This document shows, one piece after another, positions 1 through 10,630 of a stretch of 64,000 nucleotides of DNA. The notes beneath the pieces were generated by a model, which made no database searches, had not been told where the DNA came from, and saw only the letters and a program-made list of their open reading frames with translations. Both the position numbers and the translations under genes were made by a program. The first letter of the stretch is position 1. Each line of letters begins with the position of its first letter. This stretch comes from Heracleum sosnowskyi (lineage: Eukaryota > Streptophyta > Magnoliopsida > Apiales > Apiaceae): NCBI GenBank assembly GCA_030848705.1, contig JAUIZM010000012.1:5458679-5522678 (forward strand). The letters run 5' to 3'.

Positions 1-161
1 CATTTTAGTATTTACAAAATATGTTTATAGATAAAATAATATTTATAACATTAAATTAAGGTTTTTTTTATTTTCAATTTCGTGTTGGTCGTTTATCAAA
101 ATTTTTAATAAATAAAGAAAAGGGCAATTTTTAATATTTCGAGAAATTATCAAAAATTCCA

Positions 162-462
162 CTTCCTCCGTTCCACCCAATAGTTTACATTGGAGTTGAC
201 ACGGAGGTTAAGAAAAATAATTAAAGTACGGCGAAAAATGAGTTTAAGGAAATAGTTAAAGTATGGAGAAAATTAAATAGAATGAGTGAAGTGGTAAGAC
301 TCATTAATATTTAAGGTGTAAAGTAAGTAAAGTGGAGGAAAGTAGTGGAAGTGGTTAATTTTTATATTATAACACTTTACTATTTTGGTAAAGTTTTGGA
401 ACGTAAAGACATGGGAGGAACCCATAAAGGAAAGTGTAAAAAAATGGAGGGGACTGAGGTAG
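162..462. repeat. Stowaway/Mariner-like MITE (probable)
   Basis: The left end reads CTTCCTCCGTTCC and the right end, read inward from the other strand, CTACCTCAGTCCCCTCC. Both resemble the CTCCCTCCGTCCC end of Stowaway elements. The interior is short and non-coding. A clean TA duplication is not visible on both sides, so the ends are approximate. The AT-rich sequence from 463 to about 1328 holds nothing I recognise. Confidence 0.4.
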
Positions 463-1328
463 TACCTTTTTAAAGTTTTTTTTTCAATTTACTATCTTTT
501 GAAAATATTTGCACTTGGTTGCATCTAATTGCAATTGCATGTAAAATCATATTTTTAGGGGGGAAAAAAATAATTCATATTTTGGATTTTTTTTAAATAA
601 AACGTATTTTTGTAAAAGAAAATTAAAGAATCATTTTTATGAAAAAGCTGTTCTTTTTTTATTTTTTTTTAAATATTATATCTAATATTTTATCACATTT
701 TTTTCTTAAAATTTATAATCCAACTTTTATTTTAAAATACACAATATAATATTAATATTAAATTCTAACATAAATATGCTTTCTTTCGATCGACCCGCTT
801 CTTTACCAAATCTAAATAGATACAAAATAAATTGTATCATCTATTAATCAGTTTTATTATATCATAAATTTTAATTAAAATACTTTTAGAAATTCTAACT
901 TTTATAGTTTAAAATACAAGTATTCGAGAAAATAAATATAAGAAAAAAAACTTCTATACATGATTTTATTTTATAAAAACTTTCATTTTCTATAAGTATT
1001 ATCTTCTATATGAATTAGAAGATAAAATTAAAAAAAAAATCAAAATATGTCTACTATATATAAAATAAATAGATAAATTAAATGTGGGTTATATTACAAA
1101 AAAATTTAAATTAATACTTAAACATATTAAAAAACAGTTAAACTAATATTTAAATTAATTAAAATTAATCAATAAAAAAATATCATAAATCAAATATATT
1201 CATTTTATCACATAACCAAATAAATTCGATACCACCTAAACTTAATTTCTAATTCCAACCCATAACACTTTACGAACCAAACCAAATTTGCATAAAAACT
1301 TAAACCGAACCAAATTTACATAAAACTC

Positions 1329-1336
1329 TATATAAA
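1329..1336 (+). promoter_or_regulatory. TATA box of the SFT2-like gene (candidate)
   Basis: TATATAAA lies 196 bp upstream of the start codon, in a stretch that also becomes less AT-rich downstream. A transcription start near 1360 would give a leader of about 170 nt. AT-rich plant DNA makes chance TATA matches common, so this is tentative. Confidence 0.4.
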
Positions 1337-1531
1337 ATTTTCAAAATCCATCATTTTAGCGAAAAAATTCTCAAAGTAAAGTAACAAAATAGAGAAACAA
1401 ACACGACGTTCTGAGTGACAATCAATTTGGGCATCCCGCTAAACTCCCAAAATTTCCACCAGATCTTTCAGTCCCCGCCCTTGAATCAAACTGAAGCTGC
1501 TCATAATCAACGTACCATACACAAATAAAGG

Positions 1532-4500
1532 ATGCACAAAACAGCCCAGGCCTGGTTCAGCGGCCCAAGCGCAAGTAGCGATGATCTGCGAACGCAAACA
1601 CCATCTCTGCTCGCTGATTGGAACGCTTACGCCGCCTCATCAAGAGCTGAAGAAGAAGAAGATGCTGCTTTAGGTTTTGATCTCGAATCTGCTGTTCGTT
1701 CCGCCAATGACAAAGTTTCCGGTACTTTTAACGTGTATGTATCCTCTTTCTTGTTTTTTCGGAGAATTTTATTCATTTATCGAGATTAAAAATACAGATA
1801 AATTAGTTTAAAATCACTGTCTCGGAGTAAATTATTCGTTTATGAGTTTAAAATTACATGTCTCGGAATGAATTATGCGATTATTGAGTTTAAAAATACA
1901 CCGTCTCGGTATAGATTAGTCGTAAATTAGTTGTTTATCGAGTTTAAAATTACACTGTCGCGGAATACATTGTTCGTTTATTGAGTTTAAAAATACATTG
2001 TCTCGGAATGAATTATACGATGTTATCTGTTGTGCATATTCGTAGTGTGTGTTTATTTTGGTGAATGTATGTGTTTGCACTTGGAATTATAATCGAATGT
2101 GTCTGTTTTGTTTGATCATTTAGTCACGATATGTTTTTGTGTGTGGAACTGACTTGGTGTATGTTTGCACCTTAGTGATGATTGTTTAGTGGCGTTATAA
2201 TGCAGTTGAGTAGATTGTGTATAAATCGGTTACTGTATGTATTTGCACCTTTGTTTATAATTGATTAGGTTAATACCTTTGTTTGATTATCTAGCGGTAG
2301 TATTTTGCAGTTATCGTACATTGTTTAGGAATACACTTTGTGTAATTTAGGAAGTGTTTCGAGATTTGAATATGTACTTTGAAATGTGGTATGTTTCACG
2401 TATTTGTTGGTATTATTTGCTTAATTTTGGAAACGTATGTGTGTGTATCCAGAGAAGTTCTGTTGTATGTGTGCTTTGGTATTATAAGTATGGTGTAATG
2501 AGCCGCAAAATCCTGCTAAGAGTATGAGGACTGGATTAAGTTACTCCTTGTAGAGTTCTGTATGAGAAATTGAATTCGCCGTTGTGTATAATTCTGCATA
2601 AGTGAACAAATGTTGCAATTTCCTTTGGTATGTCTATGTTATATGCTTAAATTTATGTTGGTCATATTTTAATTTCTGACTGGTCAATCTTTTTATCTTG
2701 ATTGTTCGTAATACACAATTTATCATAACGTACTTTCTATTATAACAAGATAATCATTTCCAGAAGGTTGATTAAAAACTATTAACCATTACGCTGTCTC
2801 TCTGGACCACCATACTGTAGACTTGATCAACTTCTTCAGTTTGAACGCTACTCTTCATTTTAGGCAATTTATTATTGTAATTAAAAAAATATGTTCTTCG
2901 CTAATCAAGACCAAGACCTAACGTCCTAACCTGTTTTTTAAAGAAAATTTGATCAAGGAAGTTTCTGGTCACAACTTAACTTTGTCTTTAGAAGCCACTG
3001 ATACTGGTGGATCACTTGCTAATGATGCGGAAATGTTAATATTTGGTCTTCACTAATTATTTCCTCATTTCAGGGTTTCAAAAGGTGTGCGAGATATACC
3101 CGGAAGCTTCCAGTCTAATGTTCCTTCAGGATCATCTCTCTTGTACTTCGGTTTACTCCTTGCTGCAGGGGTATTTTTTATCTTCATTGCATTCACCATG
3201 TTTCTCCCTGTTATGATGCTGATGCCTCAGAAATTTGCAATCTGTTTCACTATCGGATGTGCCTTAATCATTGGATCATTCTTCGCTCTCAAAGGACCTA
3301 GGAATCAGCTGGCACACATGTCATCGAAAGAGGTATTGTGGTTATGCCTAAATAATCAGTTATTTACATGGTTTGGCTACTTCTTCTTTATTTAACTAAA
3401 TAGTATTCTAAAAGTCAGAATATATGCATGTTTTTTTGCATCAATTTTCGTTTCCTCATGTTTGTTTTCATTTTATTTTGGTGCAGAGGCTACCCTTTAC
3501 TTTGGGGTTTATTGGCAGTATGGTGGGCACCATTTATGTTTCGATGGTGTTGCACAGCTATGTTCTTTCTGCACTGTTCTCTGTTTTACAGGTAACAATC
3601 ATTCGTCTTTATCAATTTAAATTTCTTAGCCCGCTTGTGTATGTATTAAATTTAAATTAAGGTTTAGGTTTAGGGAATCTAGAAAAGTACAACACTTTAA
3701 GCTGCTGATGTGAATTGTAGAATCCATCCACTTTGTTTGGCAAATCTAGTAAACACAAAATTTTAAGTGTGGGATTGGCCTGTTTGGTGAGAATACTAGT
3801 CCCAACCGCATACTATACCTTCTTGGATTTCTCGTCATACCTGGTCCCTAGACCTATTACAACCATGATAATGGTCGTTTTATTAACGTCACTGCCTTGT
3901 ATATTGTAACACGCATAGGATTGGTAATCAAATATAAAGCGTGTTTCACAATGATTGGTATGGAGCGATACTGCGATGCGCTTAACCATATTCTTCTGTG
4001 TGTTTTTTCTTTCAAGAGATTGGTGAGTGGTTGCTCAAATTGCCATGCAGAAGCTCAGTTGATTAATTTTTTTTTTCTTTTTCTCTCATCATCTAAGAGC
4101 CTTCATTATCTATTTATTACGATACTTTAAAATTAAAAAGATGAATATTATCAACGAGGACTGCTCCTATCACTACTTTCTTTCACGATAGATAAGTTTG
4201 CTTGCCTACCATCTGTACTTAAGCAATGTAGACGTAACTATACGTAAGCAATTTAGACTTACTATGAGGTACAGGTGCTATTGCTTGTCCAATGGTATAT
4301 AAAAGTCTATTAAGCCAATGCTGGCAATATCATAATACTACAAAAGTAAATTAAAGCACATTATGTACCCTGATTGGTACACATGGTTTAATTGTTGAAT
4401 CTAGTTGCCAAGTGGCCCAAGTCCCTGTAAATTGCTGGAGTACTTAAAGTTGTATAATCTACTAGATCATTTCATTATTATGATATCAATTCTCTTTTAT

Positions 4501-4772
4501 CATTCAATTCTCCTTTAAACCATGCACACTGGAATTACTCTTTCAAAATGTTTACTTGATGCTCTTTTAAATTTTTTATATATTAGGCATACTTGTTTTA
4601 ATTTGTGTATGTTATAATATTGTTTATGTTACTGTAACTCGTGGCTTCTGTATGTCATCAGGTTCTTGCACTTTCATATTATGCTCTTTCCTACTTCCCG
4701 GGAGGATCTGCTGGCTTGAAGTTTCTCTCTTCCACTCTAACCTCTTCAATACTAAGATGTTTTGGAAGGTAA
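1532..4772 (+). CDS. SFT2-like vesicle transport membrane protein, four exons
   Basis: Exons: 1532-1734, 3074-3332, 3487-3591 and 4662-4772 (TAA). All introns are GT-AG and the phases join cleanly, giving 225 residues. The N-terminus (MHKTAQAWFSG) and C-terminus (RCFGR) match plant Got1/Sft2-like proteins as I know them, and the length is typical. Residues 1-80 are hydrophilic and probably cytosolic. Four hydrophobic segments lie near 90-112, 122-140, 156-178 and 179-202, including the family-typical FLPVMMLMPQKFA loop between the first two. Sft2 proteins are Golgi membrane proteins that assist fusion of endosome-derived vesicles with the Golgi, working with the SNARE Sed5/SYP31. The reading frame is undamaged and it is the only convincing host gene here. 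The splice sites are inferred from the conserved protein, not from transcripts. Confidence 0.93.
1766..2025. repeat. degenerate minisatellite in intron 1 of the SFT2-like gene
   Basis: Five to six diverged units of about 42-55 bp lie just inside intron 1. Each has a GAGTTTAAAA(T)TACA core followed by TGTCTCGGAATGAATTAT or a variant; TGTCTCGG-like cores occur near 1818, 1859, 1902, 1956 and 1999. The array starts about 30 bp after the splice donor and spares the exon. Confidence 0.65.
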
Positions 4773-4924
4773 TAATTATCATCAACATAGCCCTTTCAAA
4801 CCTATAGCTCTGGCTTTTGAGGATGCTGGCATGCTCGAGTACCTATTTATTGTGTAATTTATGTCTCAGTTGGGTGAATGACCCATTAGTATTACTTTGG
4901 TTAATATTTTTGTCCTTCACTTGT

Positions 4925-5910
4925 GAATTTGAATATTTACTAACTGAATGAGTCACCATACCATTTAAACGGAAGTTCCTTTCATAATCTAAAAGAAGAG
5001 AGTTCAAAAGGTGACTGTTTTTCTTTTCTTAAAAACCTTCTGATGAGTTGGCACTTCAAAAGGGAAACACTAAATTTTGGTGCAAGCAGGAATATGTGCA
5101 AGTTTATTTTTCTCCTGACCTGGTTGCTAGCTTGCTTAGTAAAATTGATAATAACTTGTATGTGGAGAATACATGAAGGCAAGTTGTACTTGTTATATAA
5201 TTATGTGCTAGCAAAAGGTTAGAATAAGGGCCAGTTTGGGGGTTTTTCCTTTTATCATAGAAAAAAGTAGTCAAGAGGTTCTTCTATGGAATGGTCCTGG
5301 GAAAAAAACCCAGCTAAATGGTCCCGTAACTTGCTTGCATCCAACTAGGGGTGTAATCGAGTCGAACACTGTCAGGCTCGAGTTCGAACTCGACTAAAAA
5401 GTTCGGGCTCGAGCTCGGGCTCGATTTCGACCGAGCCTTAAATTTCAAGCTCGAAGCTCGGCTCGTAAAAAGTTCGATATGTTCGAGTTCGGCTCGAAAG
5501 CTTGAATCGACTTCACCAAATATTGATAAAAGCTCGAATATGATCGGTTCGGCTCGAGTTTGACTCGATTATATGGCTCGAGTTCGACTCGATTATATAT
5601 ATAAATTATATTTAGATACTAAATATTTATATAAATATATATTTATATTATAATATATAAAAATTAAAAATGATAGAGGCTCGATTAGGCTCGCGAGCCT
5701 TACGAGCCGAGTAATTTGAAGCTCGAGCTCGGCTCGTTAGAATATTCGAATAGCTCGAGTTCGAGCTCGACTCGATTATTAGTGAATCGAATTCAAATAT
5801 TTTATGAGCCGAGCTCGAGTAGCTCACGAACTGTTTGACTCATTTACACCCCTGCATCCAACTATTGAACGAGTGTGGCACAAAGTCTTTGTCATTTTGG
5901 TCGTTTGGTG
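4925..5910. repeat. downstream flank of the SFT2-like gene, parent of a duplicated segment
   Basis: The sequence from GAATTTGAATATTTAC onward recurs at 18986-19447, and a shorter stretch (from GTAGTCAAGAGG) recurs at 20742-20857. Here it is interrupted by a 507-bp inverted-repeat element that both other copies lack. The antisense ORF at 4982-5182 falls in it and has no recognisable product. Because it directly follows the gene, I take this as the parental copy. Confidence 0.8.
5347..5853. mobile_element. MITE with AGGGGTGTAA termini, possibly Mutator-like
   Basis: The element starts AGGGGTGTAA and ends TTACACCCCT, and is flanked on both sides by the 10-bp duplication GCATCCAACT (5337-5346 and 5854-5863). 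The unoccupied target is present once in each paralogous copy (19391-19400 and 20813-20822), which confirms both ends. The interior is built from variants of GAGCTCGAGTTCGAGCTCG. A 10-bp TSD fits Mutator-like elements best, but the superfamily is inferred only from TSD length. It has no coding capacity. Confidence 0.85.
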
Positions 5911-6456
5911 TAGGTCTGTCAATGGATCGGAGATCCGACCCGATCCGTAGTTAAATTAACGGGTATGGATCCTGTCAAAAAAAATTCGATCCGTTAATGA
6001 TCCGATCCGATAACGAGCAGATATGGATTTAGTATGATCCGATCCGATAAGGATCTGATCCGAATATATTATATTTATTTTATATTTTATATATTAATAT
6101 AATATATATATATATATAACATATATTAATTATATGTAAAACATATTATAATATTTTATATTTTATATAAATAATATTATTTTGAAATTTAAATTTGAAT
6201 TTTTCAATGTATATGTCATAATTTAATTTAATTTTGTAAAAAAAAATTTAAAAATATTATTTTTTGAATTAAAAAAATTAACAAAATTATTTTTTTTAAT
6301 ATATTAAACGGGTCGGACCTCCGATCCGATAACCCAAAATCCGAACGGATCGGCCTAAAAAATATTCGATTCCTGATCTGAACCCGAAAATTTTTAACGA
6401 ATTCAAATATGAATTTAGGGTAATCTGATCCGAATCCGAACCGTTGACGGGGCCTA
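5911..6456. mobile_element. hAT-like MITE, 546 bp
   Basis: An exact 8-bp duplication GTTTGGTG (5903-5910, 6457-6464) encloses imperfect inverted ends: TAGGTCTGTCAATGGATCGG on the left, and TAGGCCCCGTCAACGG read inward from the right. An 8-bp TSD is characteristic of hAT elements. The interior is full of GATCCGATCCG motifs and has an AT-rich core. A truncated copy lies at 19448-19675 plus 20590-20741. Antisense ORFs across it (6228-6530) are low-complexity shadows. Confidence 0.82.
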
Positions 6457-6734
6457 GTTTGGTGAATGCTCCTCCCAAGAATAATGCTGTTTTCATTAGA
6501 TTCTACGCCGTTTTGAGGTTGAATTTGCAAAACTCACACTGATCGGCCCGTGGGCCTACCTCTATACCCCTCTGGCTTCTTACTGGACTTGTAAGGGGAT
6601 GTTAATTACGTTTTGAGAGGTTGATAGATGGGCCTTTTAAGTTATGAAATCTGTAATGGGCCTAATTTAGTCTAAACAGTCCAAGGGTGGATAATTTTAA
6701 TGAAAATGAAGATAGAAAATTGCTTACCTAGAAT

Positions 6735-7207
6735 CAGGGTTCTAAAAAGCGCAAATCGGTCCTAAGCGGTGAAAGAACCTTCCAGCGCTTAAGCGGTGAA
6801 AGAACCTTCCAGCGCTTAAGCGGCTAAGCGGACGCTTAAGCGGAATTTTAAGCGGCTCACTAATCGGATTAATAATATATATTTAAATTTTTAAATATAA
6901 TATTATTACATGTAAAATTAAAATTATGTAATAATTAAGTAAAAAGAATTTAAAGATAAAATGTTCTTAACCAGAAAAGGTAATTTTAAAATTTTATGAT
7001 AATTATAGTCATATTATAATAAATATTATTATTTTAAAATTAAAAATTAGCAGGTCAACATCATTTTGACCGCTTAATCCGCTTACTAGACCGCTTAATC
7101 TTCAAAAACACATAATTACCCGATTAGTATAAAATCGAAGCGTTTAGGATCTGATTCCGCTTAAACGACTGCATAAACGGCCGCATAATGCGCTTTTTAC
7201 AACCCTG
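6735..7207. mobile_element. hAT-like MITE with CAGGGTTNTAAAAAGCGC ends
   Basis: The left end CAGGGTTCTAAAAAGCGC and the reverse complement of the right end agree at 17 of 18 positions. The flanking 8-mers CCTAGAAT (6727-6734) and CATAGGAT (7208-7215) match at 6 of 8, which fits an aged hAT TSD. Near the left end a unit of about 28 bp (AAGCGGTGAAAGAACC...) is repeated twice. It is non-coding. Confidence 0.75.
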
Positions 7208-9030
7208 CATAGGATAAGAAGTAACTAAAATTGTTAAGTAAGATAAAGGAAGACACAAGGAACTTTAGGTGATGACTTGTTCAAGTTGACTTGAAATTAA
7301 AGAATTAAAAAACCGGTTTTTTAAATTAATTTTGTCCCAGCAACTCCAGCTATGTGAATACGACTTTTACACTTGACTGCAACGCCGAGGCCCGAGGGGT
7401 GGATGGATCCTAGAAAAGTCTAGTATTTATTTACTTCCTCTTGTTTATTATATAAACCGTCTGACTTTTTTACATAAATTTAGGCGCTTTCATTATATAA
7501 TAAAAGTCAAACATAGTACTTAGGCCCGAGGGAATATTATTTTTTGTATAGTTACATGCGTGGATAAAAGTTTTAAAAAAAATATTATAAGCAGGTACTT
7601 AGGAACTTACAGAAGTACGGAGTAAAAAATAGTAACATTATGGTAATAAAATTTACAAATCCTAATTTTACAAAAATAACCATTCATACATTTGTGTAAA
7701 AATATTTTTGTATTTCCTCTGGTCTTAATTCTTAAACCCACTTTATCTTTATCTTGTGCGTGTTTGGGATATTACAAAAAAGTTGATTTGTAACTTAAAA
7801 TGAGTAAGTGTCATGTAAGTGATAAATTGATGAATTATTATAAGTTATACGGGTGTTTGAATAAATTTACTTATAAGTTAATGAAGAATTTGCTAAATTA
7901 AATTTGAAAAAATAATTTTTAAATACAATAATTTCTACACTTGTATTTTAAATTAAAAAATTATTTAAACTTGAGCAAGCAAAAGTCAGGAAGGCCTCTG
8001 GACTTGAGCAAGCGTTTGTGGTTATACTCAATATTGACAAAAGTTATGTGAAAACCTTTATGGTGAAGAATCATAGCTAGTTTTAGCATAGGATCCCTGA
8101 GCCGGAAATGGTATGCACACAACATGAGGCTTCTGATGATCTGCTACTGGAAACTCCATTCTGATCAATTTAATTTTGTTTACACTCTCAACTCAGCATA
8201 TGTAGTTTTTTGTCCAAATATATTAGGGATCGATAAATAACTTGACCAAATTACAATTAGTGTTCATTGAATTGAATTGGGGGTTTAATTGGGTGCATTA
8301 TATTAATTGCAAGCTAAAGTGGTTTGACAGCCAAAGTATAAGTACACGAAGTGCACTTTACTCAATAAAATATTCTAAAAATAAAGAAATCAAAGAATAA
8401 GTTGATAATTTAAGTAAAATGTTGGTGATTTCTAACATTCAACTTATCAATTTATAAGTTATAAGTTATCAAATAAGTTGAGTACACAAACACCCCTCAT
8501 AAGCTCTTATCGACTTATAATGCATAAGTAATGTAAGTCAAACAACCCCTTATCTATATGATTTTTATTTTATATTTGGAATCAATACTAAACTACTAGC
8601 GTGTCGTATTTTTGCTCTTATATCCTTCATATATAATTATCAACATCATTTTCGTACCTAAAGAAAAGAGTCAACTTTCTTTTGTCACAAACCTATATTT
8701 AATGTTTTCGGTCTCTATTAAATGCATTTTACATAATAATGTATCTGTTTGAAGTAAATGGTAAATGTCTACCCTCTCTGTTCAAGATTATTTTTCACTT
8801 CAAATTTTTATACGTATTCAGGGAATTTAAACTGTTTTCGAAAATTTTCATATGAAAAATTTTAATATTAAAATTAATTTTTTTTACTTACGTGTGCAAA
8901 AAGTCATGAAATCATCGAGATTATTTTAGTTGAAGCAACAAATGAAACATCTTGTTACTTACGTTTCGCGAGCAGCCGATAATGATTCTCGGAAATTTGT
9001 TTGTATCTGTTTGTCACTGAACCTTGTTAC
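7208..9030. other. intergenic DNA without a recognised gene
   Basis: AT-rich sequence with no supportable ORF. Traces of old MITEs are possible: a Stowaway-like pair of ends near 7434 and 7535, and an inverted GGGTGTTTG / CAAACACCC pair near 7850 and 8495. Neither has a clear TSD, so they are not called as elements. Confidence 0.5.
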
Positions 9031-9730
9031 ATTTTTGTTGAGTAACAACTCATTTAAAATATTAAGGTGTTAGATGAATGCCTCAAATGAATCTTATGCT
9101 ATATTTCAACACACCCTCACTCGAAATTCCGCCGACCAGAGCTCTGATACCATGTTGAGTAACCAGCTTATCTATGTTAGAAAATGGAAAGTTCGAGGCA
9201 TATTTTATATATGTTCTTGATGGAATTTCCGGAAACTAACACTTGGAGGTTGTTCCTTGTAATGAGGACTTAAACTTTCATGTTTGGATCTAAGACATTT
9301 TCTTAGTGTAATCCATAAATAAATTGAGTTGAAATAGGTTGCTTGAAATGGGTTATGTGGGTTGGTTATATTGAAATAACTTGTATCCCACATAGAATTG
9401 GTAATGAGAGGTTGGTGGGTTTATATAGAAACATGTGCAAGAGTAGTGTACAACTACTAAGGCATGTGGGTGTGCATGGTGTTAATATGTGCCTCGCGCG
9501 CACACACACACGCGCGCCGCCGCCCGCCTCGCCCCGCCACGTCACGTCACGTCACGACTCGGGTCGGGTCGGGTCGGGTCGGGTCGAAGGGCGATTTGGG
9601 CGAATGTCTCGGCGTCTCGCGTACGCGAGGCGACCTGGGCGAGGAATTTTATTACCTGTTTATTTAATATTATTTATTGATTTAATTTAACAGTATCAGT
9701 ATTTATTTGTAACAGCTATATGAACTGGGT

Positions 9731-10010
9731 CAGGATTTATATTAAATCCTGATGGACCAGTTCTTGGATCAAATCCTGATGGCCTGGTCAGTACTTGGAG
9801 TAAAATCCTGATGGCCTGCGTCAGTATTTGGATCCTGACGGAGTTAAATCCTGATGATGATCCAGTCCTGACGAAATCCTGATGGTCGATCAAGTACTGA
9901 TGCCACTCCTGACGGACAGCAAGTCCTGATGACTTGGAGTACTGATGATGATCAAATCCTGATGGACCAGGAAATCCTGACTGAGCTGTTAAATCCTGAT
10001 GACTACTGTT
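9731..10010 (+). promoter_or_regulatory. cluster of AATCCTGATGG motifs in Copia C U3
   Basis: About a dozen copies or close variants of (A)ATCCTGATGG / TCCTGACGG / TACTGATG fall in 280 bp, all in the same orientation and roughly 15-35 bp apart. They end about 90 bp upstream of the TATATATA box. Directly repeated boxes upstream of a TATA are a known enhancer arrangement in plant Copia LTRs; the regulatory role here is inference. The 3' LTR has the same cluster at about 15840-16115. Confidence 0.55.
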
Positions 10011-10332
10011 ATGGTAATTAAATCAGAATAATTAGTATTAAATACCATATCTTCAGTTACAATATTTGGTCTATTACGTTTTATTTTGTATTATATTTTT
10101 ATATATATACAAATGAGAACGTTGAGAGAGTAGACGCAGATACGTAACTCTGAAAACCCTAGCAACTATTCTCTTCTCTGTTTTTCTCTCAACACATACA
10201 GAATACATAGTTCTTGGGCGAAGTGAGGTGCTGGTCGCTGTTGATCATTCCGACTACTGTGAGTGGATTGATCTGTGCTGTTTTATCCTGGGAGTGATAT
10301 TGCTGCAACCCAACACAGCGTAAGTGGGGCAA

Positions 10333-10346
10333 TAATCTCTTCAAGA
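10333..10346 (+). other. 14-nt LTR segment complementary to the primer-binding position
   Basis: TAATCTCTTCAAGA is the exact reverse complement of TCTTGAAGAGATTA at 10584-10597, directly after the 5' LTR. It lies downstream of the likely TATA box (10101-10108), so it would be present in the genomic RNA. The same 14-mer is at 16442-16455 in the 3' LTR. Confidence 0.7.
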
Positions 10347-10582
10347 ACAGTCAAGACTTCTCGAAGGCTTGGCGACTCAGCTGTTCTATTTATCTATCAG
10401 TATTTGCTAAAGCTCCTGAGAGATAAGTGTTCTTTCTTGTCTTGTTATTTTCAGTCTCTGATTACTCTTTTGTTTTGACCTTTGTGTTTGTTTCGTTTAT
10501 TGGTATTTTGCCTGTTCTTGTTAATACATTTATATATATAACTGCCCTATTGTTGCTGTGTAGTTAGTAGTTATACCCAACA

Positions 10583-10597
10583 ATCTTGAAGAGATTA
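10583..10597 (+). other. primer-binding position of Copia C, not a tRNA 3'-end complement
   Basis: The 15 nt after the LTR begin ATCTTGAAG rather than TGG. A match to the CCA end of a tRNA is therefore impossible at the usual position. Fourteen of them are complementary to 10333-10346 within the same LTR. The other Copia elements here carry a normal TGGTATCAGAGC site in this position. Confidence 0.65.
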
Positions 10598-10630
10598 CTA
10601 TTTCTGTGTTATATATTGTTAATTAACAAG

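Larger units (their letters stand above)
9175..10582 (+). repeat. 5' LTR of Copia C
   Basis: 1408 bp. Its U3 holds a GC-rich stretch (about 9490-9650) with tandem CACGT and GGGTC units, then a cluster of AATCCTGATGG-type motifs (about 9731-10010). A TATATATA box lies near 10101-10108. Short ORFs inside it (for example 9343-9690) recur in the 3' LTR and are not genes. Confidence 0.95.

Noticed and set aside
3087..4130. separate small ORFs at 3087-3395, 3424-3660 and 3897-4130
   Set aside because: The first two are exons 2 and 3 of the SFT2-like gene read into introns; the third is wholly intronic.
6228..6530. 100-codon minus-strand ORF
   Set aside because: It runs through the GATCCGA-rich hAT-like MITE and its composition is repeat-derived.
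9343..9690. 115-codon ORF and overlapping ORFs, repeated near 15446-15799
   Set aside because: They lie inside the LTRs of Copia C, vary with microsatellite length between the two LTRs, and match no protein family.
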